From Heterostelium multicystogenum (lineage: Eukaryota; Evosea; Eumycetozoa; Acytosteliales; Acytosteliaceae): DNA of 64,000 bases. The notes under the pieces were generated by a model. The model saw only the letters and a list, made by a program, of their open reading frames with translations, had not been told where the DNA came from and did not search any database. Both the position numbers and the translations under genes were made by a program. This document shows, in pieces, positions 24,479 to 37,163 of the stretch (position 1 is its first letter; each line of letters begins with the position of its first letter). Where the stretch lies: assembly GCA_003667245.1 (NCBI GenBank), contig RCNN01000022.1, positions 95,993 through 159,992 on the forward strand, in the 5' to 3' direction.

Positions 24479-25956
24479 ATGAAATTATATACTTTAATTA
24501 TTATATTTATGCTTTTAAAATACTGTCTGGTCGATGCTTCTGGTGAAGGATTAGTCAATGGATTCACCGATGCCGAGTTGGGAAAAATGAGGAAGTCATG
24601 GAGATTTTCAAACACTTCTTGTACAACTATGAACACAGCCACAAAGTAGATATTCATCCTAACAATCATCAATTCCAAGCTGGCGAACACCTGTCCATTA
24701 AATCGATTATTGGTGGACGGTCATTGGCCTCAAATAGCGAACTCATCCAACACTACCATCAGAATAGAAAATCAATTATCTTAGTGTAAGTCCAACTCTT
24801 GCGATATCTACGTACCATTTCTAATCCTTCTTAAAGTGATGTTGATCCAGAATCTAAATCATTGATTTGTTCATTGATCAATGGGATGTACCAGAAATGA
24901 CCGTCATAAAATTATGGCTTTCATTCCAAAAGAGACTTCAAGCGGTCAAAAATATCATATAGTCTTCAACTGGTTGTACAATGACCCAACTTCATTGCAA
25001 ATAATGGAAAATGGTACTTCTATTCAAGCTCCAGGTTTCACCACCCTTAGTAGCTTGCCAATGGTCCAACATTTAGTAGATAAGCTCACATCAAATGGTG
25101 ATGACAATGGTCCAATTACATCACTGGTTCCACCCTCCAATACTACGATTCCATTTGGATACTTCCAAACTGTCATGGTATCCCAGTTCACTGTTACAGT
25201 GGTTGGATCCAGCTACAATGGCCAACAACAAACATTCTCCTATAGATTGGATAACAACTATTACATGTATAAAGACCGAGTCAACAATGTTAACCACTTT
25301 GCCTTGTTACAAAGTAGGTATTAAAACTCCAAACTCTGCAATCTTTTCAATTACTAACCAATGTTCCTCTTATTGCTACTGAACTTAGATGGTTTTGTTT
25401 ATCCAGGTAACTCTCTCATCGTAAATGATCCAACCTTGGCCATTGGTTATTCACAATACCAGTTTTCATTTACCAACGGAATGTCTTACAATTGGACAAC
25501 CATTGACTTCAAGCTTTAATTTGCAATCTTCTTCTCCACCAACTGTTGACCAAACTCATATCATTACCAATGTTGAAACTACATCTACTACTGTAACAGT
25601 GTCATTTTCTTTTGACCAAAGTTCTGCCAGTGGTGGAGGTTCCTTTTCACAGACCTGGACCGATCAACCTCCTCTAACCCAGCAAGTTGCCGACTGGGGT
25701 GTCGACGAACAGACCGATCCTGTTAGCATGTCCACCGGTTGGGTTTATCATCAACAATTGCCTGTCGATATCTATACACTTAAAGCTACCCAATTTCCCA
25801 GTGTGGTGGGCAGAGGCCTATGACAAAGGAAAGATCCTTCCAATGGAAGCACTTTCCAACCTCCACACTACAAACCACCCACTTCTTCAGTTTGGAGTTG
25901 TAGATTCCAAACTCGTCGATAATTTCCAACCAAATTGTAATAGACATCGAACTTGA
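24479..25956 (+). CDS. Secreted glycoprotein of unknown family (frame-broken)
   Basis: Starts MKLYTLIIIFMLLKYCLVDA, a signal peptide. A frame break near 24585 leads to MEIFKHFLYNYEHSHKVDIH, and a short intron follows GTAAGT at about 24787. The longest open part (24881-25324) reads FIPKETSSGQKYHIVFNWLY and IPFGYFQTVMVSQFTVTVVG, rich in beta-strand-like alternation with Asn-X-Ser/Thr sites. Later parts (25425-25823 and 25687-25956) include LIVNDPTLAIGYSQYQFSF, Ser/Thr-rich linkers and VWWAEAYDKGK. No transmembrane segment is seen at the end. I do not recognise the family. At least four frame breaks are needed and the 3' end is uncertain. Confidence 0.5.
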
Positions 25957-26334
25957 TGCAAACCCATTGTGCAGCATTAATAGCACTCCCAGGATTTTAT
26001 GATAATCACCACAAATTGGTTTCACTTTGTAATGCAAACAACCTCTCACAATCCATCAATGTAAACTATTTTACCAATCAAAACTGATTTGGGTTTGGTC
26101 CAATTGATTTTAATGATCTTATCATTCCTTCTTTTAGAAATTATATCTTTTATTTTATGTAGTGTCTTCTTAATAAATAATAATTAAAAACTCCTTTTCA
26201 CCAAAGAAATAATGATCAGTCCGATAGTTAGCGGTTCTGTTTTGATGTTTTTGCATACTATCAGTTGGGTCGTTTCAATTTATTTGTTGGTCCTCTTTAT
26301 AGTTTTTCAATTGACTTGAACAAGTGCCTCTCGA

Positions 26335-27228
26335 ATGAATTATCAAAATAAAGAACTACTTATTCTAAAATGTGGAGGTGCATATTTAACTGTTTAAAAG
26401 TCAATATCAACAATTGAATCATGATAATCTGAATAGTTTTAGTAGAAGTAATTGCTGCATTGCTTGCAAAACAATACAAATTAGTTCTAATCATTGGTGC
26501 TGGTAAGTTATATTTTAACAATATAGAATTTGTAAAAGTAATACTTACATAATCAAACTACTATAGGTAGTTTTTGGACATCATGAGGCAAAGAAGTATA
26601 AGATTACGAGTGGCTTCAATCATAGATTAGAAAATAATGGAGGAGATGATAACATCAACTCAAGAGAAGGTATGATTGCTACTAGATTCAGTGTTTTGAA
26701 GTTGCTCGATTTAGTATGTAAGGAATGTCAAAAACGATCTATCTATGCGATGCCTTGCTCTCCATTTGATGGTTGGCTAACTGATAATGATGTGGTCATC
26801 AAACACAATGCACAAACTGTTACAATCAATGCTGGATCTCTCAATTATACCAGTGTTTACATGGAGATGTATGTCTGGATCGATCAAAAGGATGTACAAT
26901 TCTGAGTGGTGATACTATTATTCAAGTACTGTGTGGAGCAACTCAATACAAAACCAAAAAGAGCCATTTTCATCACTGATGTTGCTGGTGTCTTTGATAG
27001 ACATCCCAGTGATCCAATGGGCAAAGATTATACCAACAATCATATCAAATGATGATAATAATGATCTAAGTTCAGTTTTCAAATTCCAAATCAGAACACG
27101 ATGTTACAGGTGGTATGAAAGCTAAACTACAATCATCACTCAAAGTATCCCAAATGAATATAGATGTTGTTATCATCAGTGGAGACTACAAAACAATTTT
27201 AGAATCACCAAATCTACCTTTCAAATAG
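26335..27228 (+). CDS. Isopentenyl phosphate kinase-like (amino-acid kinase family), frame-broken
   Basis: Phosphorylates isopentenyl phosphate to isopentenyl diphosphate in alternative mevalonate routes. The start MNYQNKELLILKCGGAYLT has the family's N-terminal LKxGG with its lysine. A short intron splits GAG from SFGHHEAKKYKITSGFNHR; the GAGSFGH motif contains the histidine typical of IPK. LSGDTIIQVL, FITDVAGVFDRHP and DVTGGMKAKLQSSLKV then follow in the order expected, and the end is VVIISGDYKTILE. Three or four frame breaks are needed (near 26390, 26880, 27010 and 27100). The catalytic motifs all survive, so I read it as a working gene with sequence errors. FomA-type kinases share the motif set but are rarer. 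Confidence 0.75.
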
Positions 27229-27345
27229 TCCTTCTCCCATAGGAACAGTAATAACAAATAAAGTTATAATGTAATGATTTTAAAAGATTATTAATTGTAT
27301 AATATGATTTAAGGGGATGAATTGAATAAAAATTTATTGTTCAAT

Positions 27346-29500
27346 TTATGGATTATAAAGTCCAACTCTTAAGGTATCTAAAATATTACGAGCAGCCATC
27401 GAATGGTTATAGACAATACCATTGAAAGCTTTGGTGGCATCTTTTCCAATGTAATCAAGGATGAAACGATCTCCACCAGGGTGCTTGTGGATAAATGGGG
27501 AAATATCATAGATAATATTATTAATGATCAACCACTTTTGATTTTCTTTAGAGGTCTTAGTCTTGAATTCCTCCATGTTGTAGCTTGGCAACTCTTTAAT
27601 TGGAGTTCCCCAGAATAAGTTTTCCTTTTGCTTTTGGATTTTCTTTTCAGCCATTTGAATCTTTCCTTTAGCAAATAATTCATCCGGGAATCTCTTCAAA
27701 TTGTATGTGAGACCAAACAATGAAAGGAAGTAGATCAACCATTTACCTGGGTCATAGGCTGACAAATGGATACCATTACGGTAGTCGTATGGGAATTCGT
27801 GGTGGAAGTTGTGGTAACCTTCACCAAATGTAACAAGAGATGTAATTGGGGGAATCACGTGGAGTACGTTGATCAGTGTATGTTGCTTCACCAATATAGT
27901 GAGCCAATGAATTGATACAGAAAGTGCACTGCATCATAAATACCTTTGAGGCAATACCTGCAATAAAGAAACCTCCTCTCCAGTCACCCCAGAAGTATCC
28001 ACAAATGAGGGTTGGGACACCAAAACCAAGTGTCAAAGCGAGTGGTGCATTAATATTTGTGTTGGAAAGCAAGGATTGGATCGGCTTCCAAATCGGAGAC
28101 ATCTGAATCTGGTTCTTCCTCACGCTTGAAAAGCATCCATCCCATATGAGCATGCCAGAATCCTTTCTTTATGTCATATGGATCCTTGTCGGTATCTGTG
28201 AAACGGTGGTGAGCACGATGGTCACGACACCATTCAATAACACTCATTTCGAATGTAGATGTACCCATCAACATTAAAACAAAACGAACTATCCATGAGG
28301 CTTTCGTATGAACGATGGGAGAAGAGACGATGGTATCCAGCGGTAATACCCATACCTGCAATGTAATAGGCAAGGAATGCAGTAATGTATGTTTTAGCGT
28401 TGAATGGGGTTGTCAACATTCCGTAGATTGAAAGCATTGGAGTACCAAATAAGAAGAGAGTTGTGGTCCAGTATACTCTCTCGTACCATGGCTTTCCATC
28501 AAACTTGGACTTCTTCTTTGGCTCAGTTGGTTGGGAGCTTGCTGGTGATTCAGAGGTCAAAGATTGAATTTGCTTAGTAACAGTTGGAGATACCTTGGTG
28601 ATCAAAGAGGAGAATGATTGCTCAGAGATACCTTGATACTCCTTCTTCAAGAGCTCGTATGCATCTTTCCATTTGTAGGCAGGAATGATACCGTTTGATG
28701 CGGTTTGGATACGGCTGAGTGTGACACCAATGTTAAAGTCGAGAGTAAGGTACTCCATCAACTTTGGTAATTGAAGGAAGGTTGGTTTGTCACATTCGAA
28801 TTGGAGGCAGCTGGCTTTGAGGAAAGTGGACATCCACAAATGGTAGACAAAGAGTGGGATCAAATAGAATTTGAAGAGACCCCAGAGTCCAAGTCCATAG
28901 GTCATCAGTGGGAAGAAGATAGCGGCAAAGACGTAGAGGAGTGAGGCACTGAGGATTGTACGACGTCCCGAGAAGTTGTTGATGTTGAAGTTCGAGTTGA
29001 TCCATTGGAATGGTGAGGAGAGCCACCAGAATCTGCCTCTGGCCAACTCTACGACGTAATCACGAACCTGTTCCTTAAGTGGTGTTGCTCTTTTCCTTGA
29101 AGTACTCCAATGGATACATCAATGGGAGCATACAAATAGTACCAAACAATATTATTGATGATACGGTTTTGGAAGTAGAGGTTACGACCGCATGCGTAAC
29201 CTATCGAGAAGAGTCCACAACATGCAGTACCCATAAAGAACCAACCTAATGGTAACAAATACCATGGCATCATATAAACCATGATGGCACCCAATGTTAC
29301 CAATCCTATAGATGTAATTAATCTACGAGTTGCTTTAGTAGTATTTTTTTCAAATAACTATTTTTGGATATATATTAGGTAAGTATAAAATTCAAAAAAA
29401 ATATGTATTGCCTCTCACTATCTAATATACTTACATCTTTTGGCAAAGATGAAACCATATCCTTCAATGCCTCTTGAACAGAGACAATTGGAGATGACAT
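27346..29500 (-). CDS. Fusion: degenerate desaturase + delta-9-type acyl-CoA desaturase + cytochrome b5
   Basis: Exon 1 (29435-29500) encodes MSSPIVSVQEALKDMVSSLP; exon 2 (27346-29356) the rest. The N-terminal half follows the delta-12/omega-3 desaturase pattern (GTACCGLFSIGYACGRNLYF, APLMYPLEYF, KWKDAYELLKKEY) but lacks its three histidine boxes. A Ser/Pro/Lys linker follows. The second half is a membrane acyl-CoA desaturase with all boxes intact: GYHRLFSHRSYES, EWCRDHRAHHRFTDTDKDPY and FGEGYHNFHHEFPYDYRN. A C-terminal cytochrome b5 domain has HKHPGGDRF and a second His in YNHSM, to receive electrons. This is an ER membrane enzyme making monounsaturated fatty acids. About five frame breaks (near 29140, 29085, 28270, 28080, 27870) look like base indels. 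Fusion in one transcript is supported by continuous similarity across the linker. Confidence 0.8.
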
Positions 29501-30823
29501 GATTGATTGACTTGTTTATTATATATCCACTACTATTTTAAAATTGAGTAAATGAATGAAAGTATCTTATCTTAATGTTTGATTTTTAACAACTATTGAA
29601 AAAAATGGGAAATGTCGAAAGGTGTGAACTACTTTAATTGTAATACAATGTTACAACCGTAATGTGGAACAATGTAATAACACAAATTTATTATTATATT
29701 ATATTATTATTATTATATTATTATAAGAAGAATGCAAAAACTGGAGATGTGCGTCGTATGAAATGTTTGATAATAATAATAAATTTAAAATGTTAATTTT
29801 TAATATTAGTATTTTAAAAATAGAGATTATGTGTGAAGGTGAAGAATGAGTGAGAATAGAGGAATAGAAAAAGGATTGTTTGTTTTTATTTGTTGTTGTT
29901 GTTGAAGTGTGTTTTTGGTTCTTTAGAGGTTGTGGTTGTGTTGTAGTTAGTGCTGATTGTTATTTGACAACACAATTGTTTGTTGTTATTGTTGTTGTTT
30001 AATAGTTTGGTAAATTGTAAAAATATTATTTAGCCTTTGTATTTTTCTTTGGATATATTTATTTTGAACAACAACAACACACAACGATAGGAATCTTCAG
30101 TCATTGAAGGATTGCAAATTAATTTCAACAACAAAAAACCTTGCAAACCTACCACCATATTAGTTTTAACATCATTGGTTTCTATAACGAGTATTTTTCG
30201 GTAATATTTTGTCTTGTTTTTTGTTTTGCATCTTCCCATCAATTTTTAATATTTTTATAATTTTGACTTAAAATTTTATTAAAAATCTTTGATATTTTAT
30301 AAAAATCAACTATGACAGAGCAAAGATCGAAAAAAAAACAAAATCAACTAAAAAAACACAATTTAAAAAACAATAGAAAAAGGTACTAGTATAGTGAGGT
30401 ATTCCTACAAAACATCTGATCTTCTTCACCAAATTGAAGAAGATGATGGGAGTTCAATAAAATTGAATTGTAATTTCTATAGAATAAGCCAACAAGGGGT
30501 TAGATTTGGATTCTATTTAGATACAGTATATGATATTTATTTATTTTTATTTATTTCAGATTTATTTATAAAGTTATTGAGAGATTATGGGAGGTATACA
30601 AATATTATAATTATTATTTTCAATTTTTAATTTAATATATATATATATTAATTTATTTTTGATTTAATCGGAAATTGTATTAGAATACAACTTGAAATTT
30701 TGAATATTCTACAGATATTATATTATATTGTTTAGTATTTAGATTTGTGGGTGGTCAATGTTGAGTTGTAGATTAGTTTTGTTGTTGTTGTTGTTGATTT
30801 TTTTAGTCGATGTTGTTGTTCTT
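29501..30823. other. AT-rich intergenic region
   Basis: About 1.3 kb upstream of the desaturase fusion. It holds ATT and GTT tracts (29690-29720, 29890-29910, 29980-30000). A short open segment at 30394-30630 turns into hydrophobic AT-rich code and has no support. Confidence 0.55.
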
Positions 30824-33051
30824 TTATTTGTCGTAAAGTGGGTTGGATCCTCCGCTGGGATTCTCAGTGTAGAGTGGATTGGAGCTAAGGGTGGTGACGG
30901 TGTTGCTTCTTGAGGCTTTCCAGTAATCGTATCCTTTCTTTCCTCCAAAGGCTGCAATGGCAACTGCAGCTGCGGCTGCTACGACTACACCTGCAATGAC
31001 TCCAGTAGAGATGACCGCTGCTTTGTTGCAACCGAAATGGCTTTGGAGAGTAGTCAACACTTTCACATTCTTGCTTCTCGATGTTGCAAATACCCTTCTT
31101 GCACTTGGGATCATCACTAACGCAGTTTCTGGTAAAGTTGGTACAACCAAACACCGGGAATGCAAATAGAATCGGTACAGAAGAGTCCTGACGAACAGTT
31201 CCTAGGTTGAGTGGTGCAACCTACTCCTGGTGTGCAAATACCAATCTCACAGTCTCCTACATCTGGACAGACTCTTGGAGTATGGTAGCATCCTTTAGTC
31301 TCATCACAGAAGTCGTCGGTACAGAGGTTTTCCATCGTCACAGCTAACTTTAGAGTACTCACAAGTATTGTTGGTACCACATTTATCATTGGTGCAAATA
31401 TTCTTGTCGTCACAGAGCGTGTTGTTGCCAGTGCAGACACCATTTACACAATCTTGGCATCCGGTACACTCAATTTTAATATTGGTTATTTGACCAGTGA
31501 CAGGGTCACAACTGTCTATTGTACATAGATTGCTGTCTGAAATCGTCTTGTTGGAGATAACACAAGTTCCAGTGGTAGAGTCGCAGTTGGCAACTTGACA
31601 GAGGTTGGGAGTGGCATCTTTACAGCATTTACAATCTTCGTCGGACATAGTAGTGAATTTACATTCACCAGTGTTGGCATCACAGTAGTATTGGTTGCAT
31701 GGGTTGGTGTCTATTGAGTTGGCACAGTTCTTGGGACTTGCAGTGCAACCTGTCTTGGGATCACATCCATAGTTCATACATTTGTTTCCAAGGTCGCAGT
31801 TTATTGGAATATTATCTGAGCATTCATCATCAAGACTGCATGTTCGAGTATGGCACTTGTCTATTGGTTTGCATTTCTCTTCGTATTGACAGCCATCATT
31901 TGTACAAATGGAATTGATGCAAACAAATTGTTTGCAAATTATTTTCAGGTCCCTTCATGCAAGTTCCAGAAGTTTTGTTGCATTTAGAGAGGAAGCATCC
32001 ATCATAACCATCACAGAGTGGCTTGTGAACACAGTATTGTTTGTAATTATCAATTGTGATTCCAGGACCTGGTTTAGGGCAAAGGTCAATTGTACATGGG
32101 TTGTTATCATTGCAATCACAGCAGGTGGAACCATTTCCACTGCAAACACCACAGTAGTCATACATTGGACAAAAGACTCGGATATTGGTGTCCATCTTTA
32201 GAGTAGAGGTATCGGTGTGTCTTTCACAGTAGAAGAAATCAAATGCATATGTATTTCCAGGGACCAGACGATTTTTGAAGGGGAATGTTTGTAGATTAAC
32301 AGTACCAACCTCAGCTGAATGCAAGCCTCCCAAATCGACGACTAGTTGGTTGTCAATGAACACCCAGACATCATCATCTCCTCTGAAATTGAATATTTCA
32401 TATCCCTGGTATGTGAAATACATATTACTTTTCATACAAAAGTGGAAGTTTTGATAGTCTCCATACTGATCAGTGTACATTGGCTTTCCATCTTTCATAT
32501 AATTACTTGGATTTTTATCCTATTAAAAATGTATGTATATGTAAATATTATAGTTTAAGAAATAGAATGATAAAGAAATATACCCATCCTTGATAGTTAA
32601 TTGGGAAGAAATGTTTGATTATCATATCCATAGGTTCCAGAGGATTCATTTAGACTTAAAGTAAGACTAAATGGGATATGTATATTAAAATAGGGGATCT
32701 GGTGTAAAAAATGAGTAAAAGGTCTCTGGAAAATCTATTCTTCCATCAAATAAACGTTGAGGATCACTTCTATCTAAAATTGGAACCTTGTTTTGATCCA
32801 AATATTTTAAAACCAAACCTCTGGTGAGATGTCCATAGTCTGGTTCAAAATTTGGATTCCTTGCAGGAGTTTGATCAAATATTTGTACTGGTACTTCAAA
32901 AAATGCTAAAATACAATTATTTAAATAGGTTAGTTTTATTTTAAAATTATTATAGTTCTATATTATATTACCCTCTTTTTGAACTCCTTGACATTGAGAA
33001 TTATAATAAAATAAAAAAAGTAATAAATATTATAGCGATGTATTTGTCCAT
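30824..33051 (-). CDS. PSI-family protein 1 (PA14-like domain, Cys-rich repeats, C-terminal TM)
   Basis: Starts [13 protein letters not shown], a signal peptide with a frame slip in a T run just after it. An exon near 32.6-32.93 kb carries the start of a PA14/fibro-slime domain ([19 protein letters not shown]). The next, from about 32.5 kb, has its core, [20 protein letters not shown] and [17 protein letters not shown], then [14 protein letters not shown] long run of Dictyostelium Cys-rich repeats ([13 protein letters not shown]..., [13 protein letters not shown]...) leads to a membrane helix ([20 protein letters not shown]) and a tail [10 protein letters not shown] with NPLY motifs. This is the layout of the psiA-type prespore-cell-inducing factors. 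About five frame breaks are present. It is the most diverged of the three tandem copies. Confidence 0.85.
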
Positions 33052-34220
33052 TTTTTAATTCTTTAATATTCCAACAATAGTTAATAAAATAAACAATACA
33101 CTTCCAATGTTTTTAAAAAAGTTGGCAAAAGATGGAAGTAAATAATAATAAATATTATTTGGAATAAACAAAAAGTCTAGAAAAAGGGATTATAATAAAT
33201 GAAGGATGGATGGAAATGGAAGAATGGAATTGATTTATCAAAGGTATTTTGATGGCTTTTTTATTATTGTAAAGTAATATTTCAAAGTATACCTTGGCTA
33301 TCTAATTTTTTGGGGTAAAGTTATAAAGACTCTACTGTTGGAATTTATACAAATTGATCCAATCCCAACACTTGATATGTTATTAAATATCTACACCAAA
33401 GTAACCAGCTTTTATTTTACAACTGTAATCATTTGAAATCAAATGATTGGATAATCAGTAGAAATTCCAAAATGAGTACCAAATTTCACCCACACTATCT
33501 CTGACCCCATCAACGATCAATGAAATAAAAATAAATTATCAAAAATCTTCCCTAAAAAAATAACAAAAAATAAATTAAAAATAGTTCATCTGTATAAACT
33601 GGGTTGTGATATATTTACATTTGTGGAGTGAGTTGATCTCGTATAAGCTTTGATGTGTAAATGTCATAAAATAATTAATAGATATTGCTTATTTTTGTCG
33701 ATCCATAAAAACAATTGGCTAGATAAATCAGTTTTCACCTGCAGGCAGTGAATAAAATTAAATGTAACAATGAAAAGTGATCTATTATCAATAAGGCAAA
33801 CCATGGTTGCTGTTGTAATCCTTAATCAATAGCAATCACCACACATATCAAAACATAGTTACAAATATTTTTATTTTGTTTTTCAATAATAAATTACTAC
33901 CTGTGGGTGAAAATGGTTGGTAAAACAATTCAACCAACCAAATTGCCTAACAACCCCTTACATTACATTTTATTTTATTTTGACAATTAAATATACATTT
34001 TTGTTCATAGTCAAGATGTATTTTATAAAAGTAAATGTTATTTTTATGATGAATTTTATGGCATATAGTTGATACAAGACTTTCCCTGTGAAAATCATTT
34101 GGCATGGTTTTCCCAGAAGGAGAATTTCTTCATTTTTAGGTTCATAGTGGATTTAATTTCAAAAAAAATATTTTATTTATATGTTGATTAAGTTTTCAAT
34201 ATGTATTGGGTTATGAATTA
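33052..34220. promoter_or_regulatory. Spacer and likely promoter of PSI gene 1
   Basis: This 1.17-kb AT-rich region has two G-box-like sites in opposite orientation, CACCCACAC at 33487-33495 and TGTGGGTG at 33902-33909. They resemble GBF sites of dictyostelid post-aggregative promoters. Function is inferred only. Confidence 0.35.
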
Positions 34221-36462
34221 TCATTCATTGTTTGTATCATCTGTGTATAGTGGATTGTCCATGTTGTTTGGGTTTGCTTCATAAAGTGGATTGTTGTTGA
34301 CATTGGAAATACCTTTGTTCTGTTGACTCTTCCAGTAATCATATCCTTTCTTTCCACCGAAAACTGCAATGGCTAAAGCGACTGCTGAGGCGACGACTAC
34401 ACCAGCAATGACACCAGTTGAGATCACTGCTGCCCTGTAGCACCCAAAAGGCTTAGGCGAGTACTCTTTATATTCACATTCTTGGCTTTCTAGATTACAG
34501 ATGCCCTTTTTCACAATTGTGATCACCACCGACACAGTTTCTTGTAAAGTTGACACAACCAAAAGTTCTCGATACACAAAGAATCGATACAATATAATCC
34601 AGTGGAACAATCTCTTGGTTTGGTTTTGACATCCAACACCTGGCTTACAATATCCGATTGTACAATCACCTTCATCTGAACACACTGTGTCTTTGTGATA
34701 ACATCCTTTGTTGACATCACACAAGTCATCTGTGCAAGGATTGCCATCATCACAACTAACTCTGGTGTTTCTCTCACAAGTAAAAGTTTGCACTGCATTT
34801 GTCGATTGTACATTCATTGGAATCATCACATAACTTGTCAATACCAACACAAACACCACCTGAACATTGTCCACAACCTGAACATTGAACTTCAGTGTAT
34901 GTGATCTTACCAGTGAGTGGATCACAGCTGTCTATTGTGCAAGGATTATCATCTGAGATTGAAATGTTGGAGATGACACATTTACCGGAAGCACTATCAC
35001 AGCTTGCAACTTGACAAAGATTTGGTTTGGCATCTCGGCAACATGCACAGTCTTGTGATGATAGTTGTCTCATTGTACAGTTTCCAGTATTGCTGTCACA
35101 GGAGTAAATGTTACATGGATTGGTGTCTGATGAGTTGATACAGTTTTTAGTGAAGCTATTGCAACCTGTATCTATATCACAACTATAGATTTTACATTTG
35201 CTGGGCTTTTCATCAACACAACTCTTCTTTGATTGTTGACAGACACCATTGTTACAAGATGCAGTGTGACATCTATCTTGTGGAACACATGTGCTTGTGT
35301 ATTGGCAACCAAGTTTACTGTCACAAGTCACAGATTGGCAAGGCTTTTCAGGACAAACCTTGTTTGTTCCAACACATGATCCATTGACACATGCAAAGTT
35401 CTTACATTGATCAGTTTGGTCACAAACCTTTGGGATATTGGAACAGAACTTCTTATAGTTGTCACGAGTGATTGTTGCATTTGGTTTGGGGCAAATATCA
35501 TCGGTACAAGGATTCGAATCATCGCAGTTACAACAAGTAGTTCCATCTCCTCCACATACTCCACAATAGTCGGAGGCTGGACAGAATGTTTCGAAACTAG
35601 TGTCAAATCTTATAGTTGAATGGGTGGTTTTTCTTTCGCAATAGAAGAAATCAAATGAATAGGTTTCCTGAGTTTTCAGACCATACTCATCGATAAATGA
35701 CTTGGCATTGAGATAATATGATTCAGTTGCATGAATTCCTCCGAGATCAACGACCAACGTTTTGTTGATAAATAACCAAACATCATCATCTCCACTGAAC
35801 TGGAAGATCTCGTCACCTCTAAAGGTAAAGTACATATTACAGCTCATGCAGAAATGAAAGTTTTGATAGCTTCCATAATCATCTTTATATTTCTTGGTGG
35901 CATTCTTGTAAGAATCCTGAAATGATAGATGGTGATGATTAGAACATTTGTATTTTTTCAATTAGATTCAAATATATTTTTACTTACCCAACCCATGTTA
36001 TTAATTGGAAAGAATGTCTGATTGTTATAGGAGTAGAAATTATCATTATTTAAAGAGAGTTTTATAGAAAAATCAATCACTCTGTTGTAAGTTTCGTTGG
36101 AAACAAAGAATGTTGATTTAAAGAGTTCAGGACTCTTAATGTGACCTCTTTGAATGACATCACGATTTTTACTTAAAGTTGGGACCTTTCCACTGAGTTT
36201 GGAATTCACCATTCCTGTGACAAGATTAAAACTTCCATCCTTTGGTTGAAAATTAGGATTTTTGTCAGGATCATGATCAAATATAGTACAACCATAATTA
36301 ATATGATCTTAAGTATAGTTATGTTAGAAAATATCTAAATCAATTTTTATTTATAAAGAATAAGTTACCTTTTCTTTCAATTGATGAGATAATAATAATG
36401 TTAGAAATACAGAAATAAATACAAATATATTTGAAATACATCGATGATTTTAATATTATCAT
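34221..36462 (-). CDS. PSI-family protein 2 (PA14-like domain, Cys-rich repeats, C-terminal TM)
   Basis: Starts MIILKSSMYFKYICIYFCIS, a signal peptide. Exon 2 (about 35.96-36.29 kb) ends LNNDNFYSYNNQTFFPINNM, and the next exon continues the PA14-like domain ([40 protein letters not shown]) and YCGVCGGDGTTCCNC. The Cys-rich repeats run from 35.5 to 34.5 kb. The membrane helix ([20 protein letters not shown]) and the cytoplasmic tail with NPLYEANPNNMDNPLY close the protein. A frame break near 34785 comes from an extra T (TTTT where the paralogue has TTT); others lie near 34600-34630 and 34530. Likely an extracellular or surface developmental signalling protein. The 3' half is almost identical to PSI gene 3. 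Confidence 0.87.
34569..35511. repeat. Near-identical tract shared with PSI gene 3 (copy 1)
   Basis: About 943 nt of the Cys-rich repeat region matches 37516-38457 with only scattered differences, mostly single-base. The PA14-like exons upstream differ widely. Confidence 0.9.
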
Positions 36463-37163
36463 TTTTTAATACAAGTCGGATATTGATGGATAACATCAAG
36501 ATTCGATTATATATATCTTGGTTACACAAATAAAAATATATCATAAATGTTATTTCTAAATTCTAAATTTTTAGAGTTTGCAGTTAAGATATAAATCAAG
36601 ATGTATATCTATTTTCATAAAAACTAAACCTTTAGTTCTTGAAAACTGGGCTTGTACATGAGGCTTTAAAGATCATTATGATAATATTTGAATGAAATCT
36701 ATCAAATAGAAACTTTAATCATAACCATGATTGTTTTTGGATCAACATTTGATACTTTTCAAATTGAGATTTGACTAATTTACAATTATTGGTTTGTATT
36801 CTTTTTGGATAATAATAATCAGCCATTCATAGAAATAAAAAGATATCTAAAATAAGAATTAAAAGCTCCCCAAATAATTAGTTTTGGACAATTTATTAAT
36901 AAAGACTAAAGTTTGATTAAGAGTTTTATTTGAATTACTATTTCATTGGACTTAATATAATTTGAATTACAAATAACTTAAACTATTATTAGTTAGTTTT
37001 TTTATTTTTTTTAATGTTAAAGTTTGTTCGATCGAGCTGATTGTACAACATTGAGATATATATTTTTATAAATAGATATATATATATATATATTTATGAT
37101 TACTTATGGAGTATTATATAATAAATAATATTTATGATTGTCGATTATTCTTTGTATACATTA
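36463..37163. other. Intergenic region
   Basis: A 701-nt AT-rich gap between PSI genes 2 and 3 with an AT dinucleotide run at 37076-37092. I see no gene and no G-box-like site here, in contrast to the other two PSI promoters. Confidence 0.5.

Noticed and set aside
30394..30630. Small + strand open frame upstream of the PSI cluster
   Set aside because: The second half is translation of AT-rich DNA; no support.
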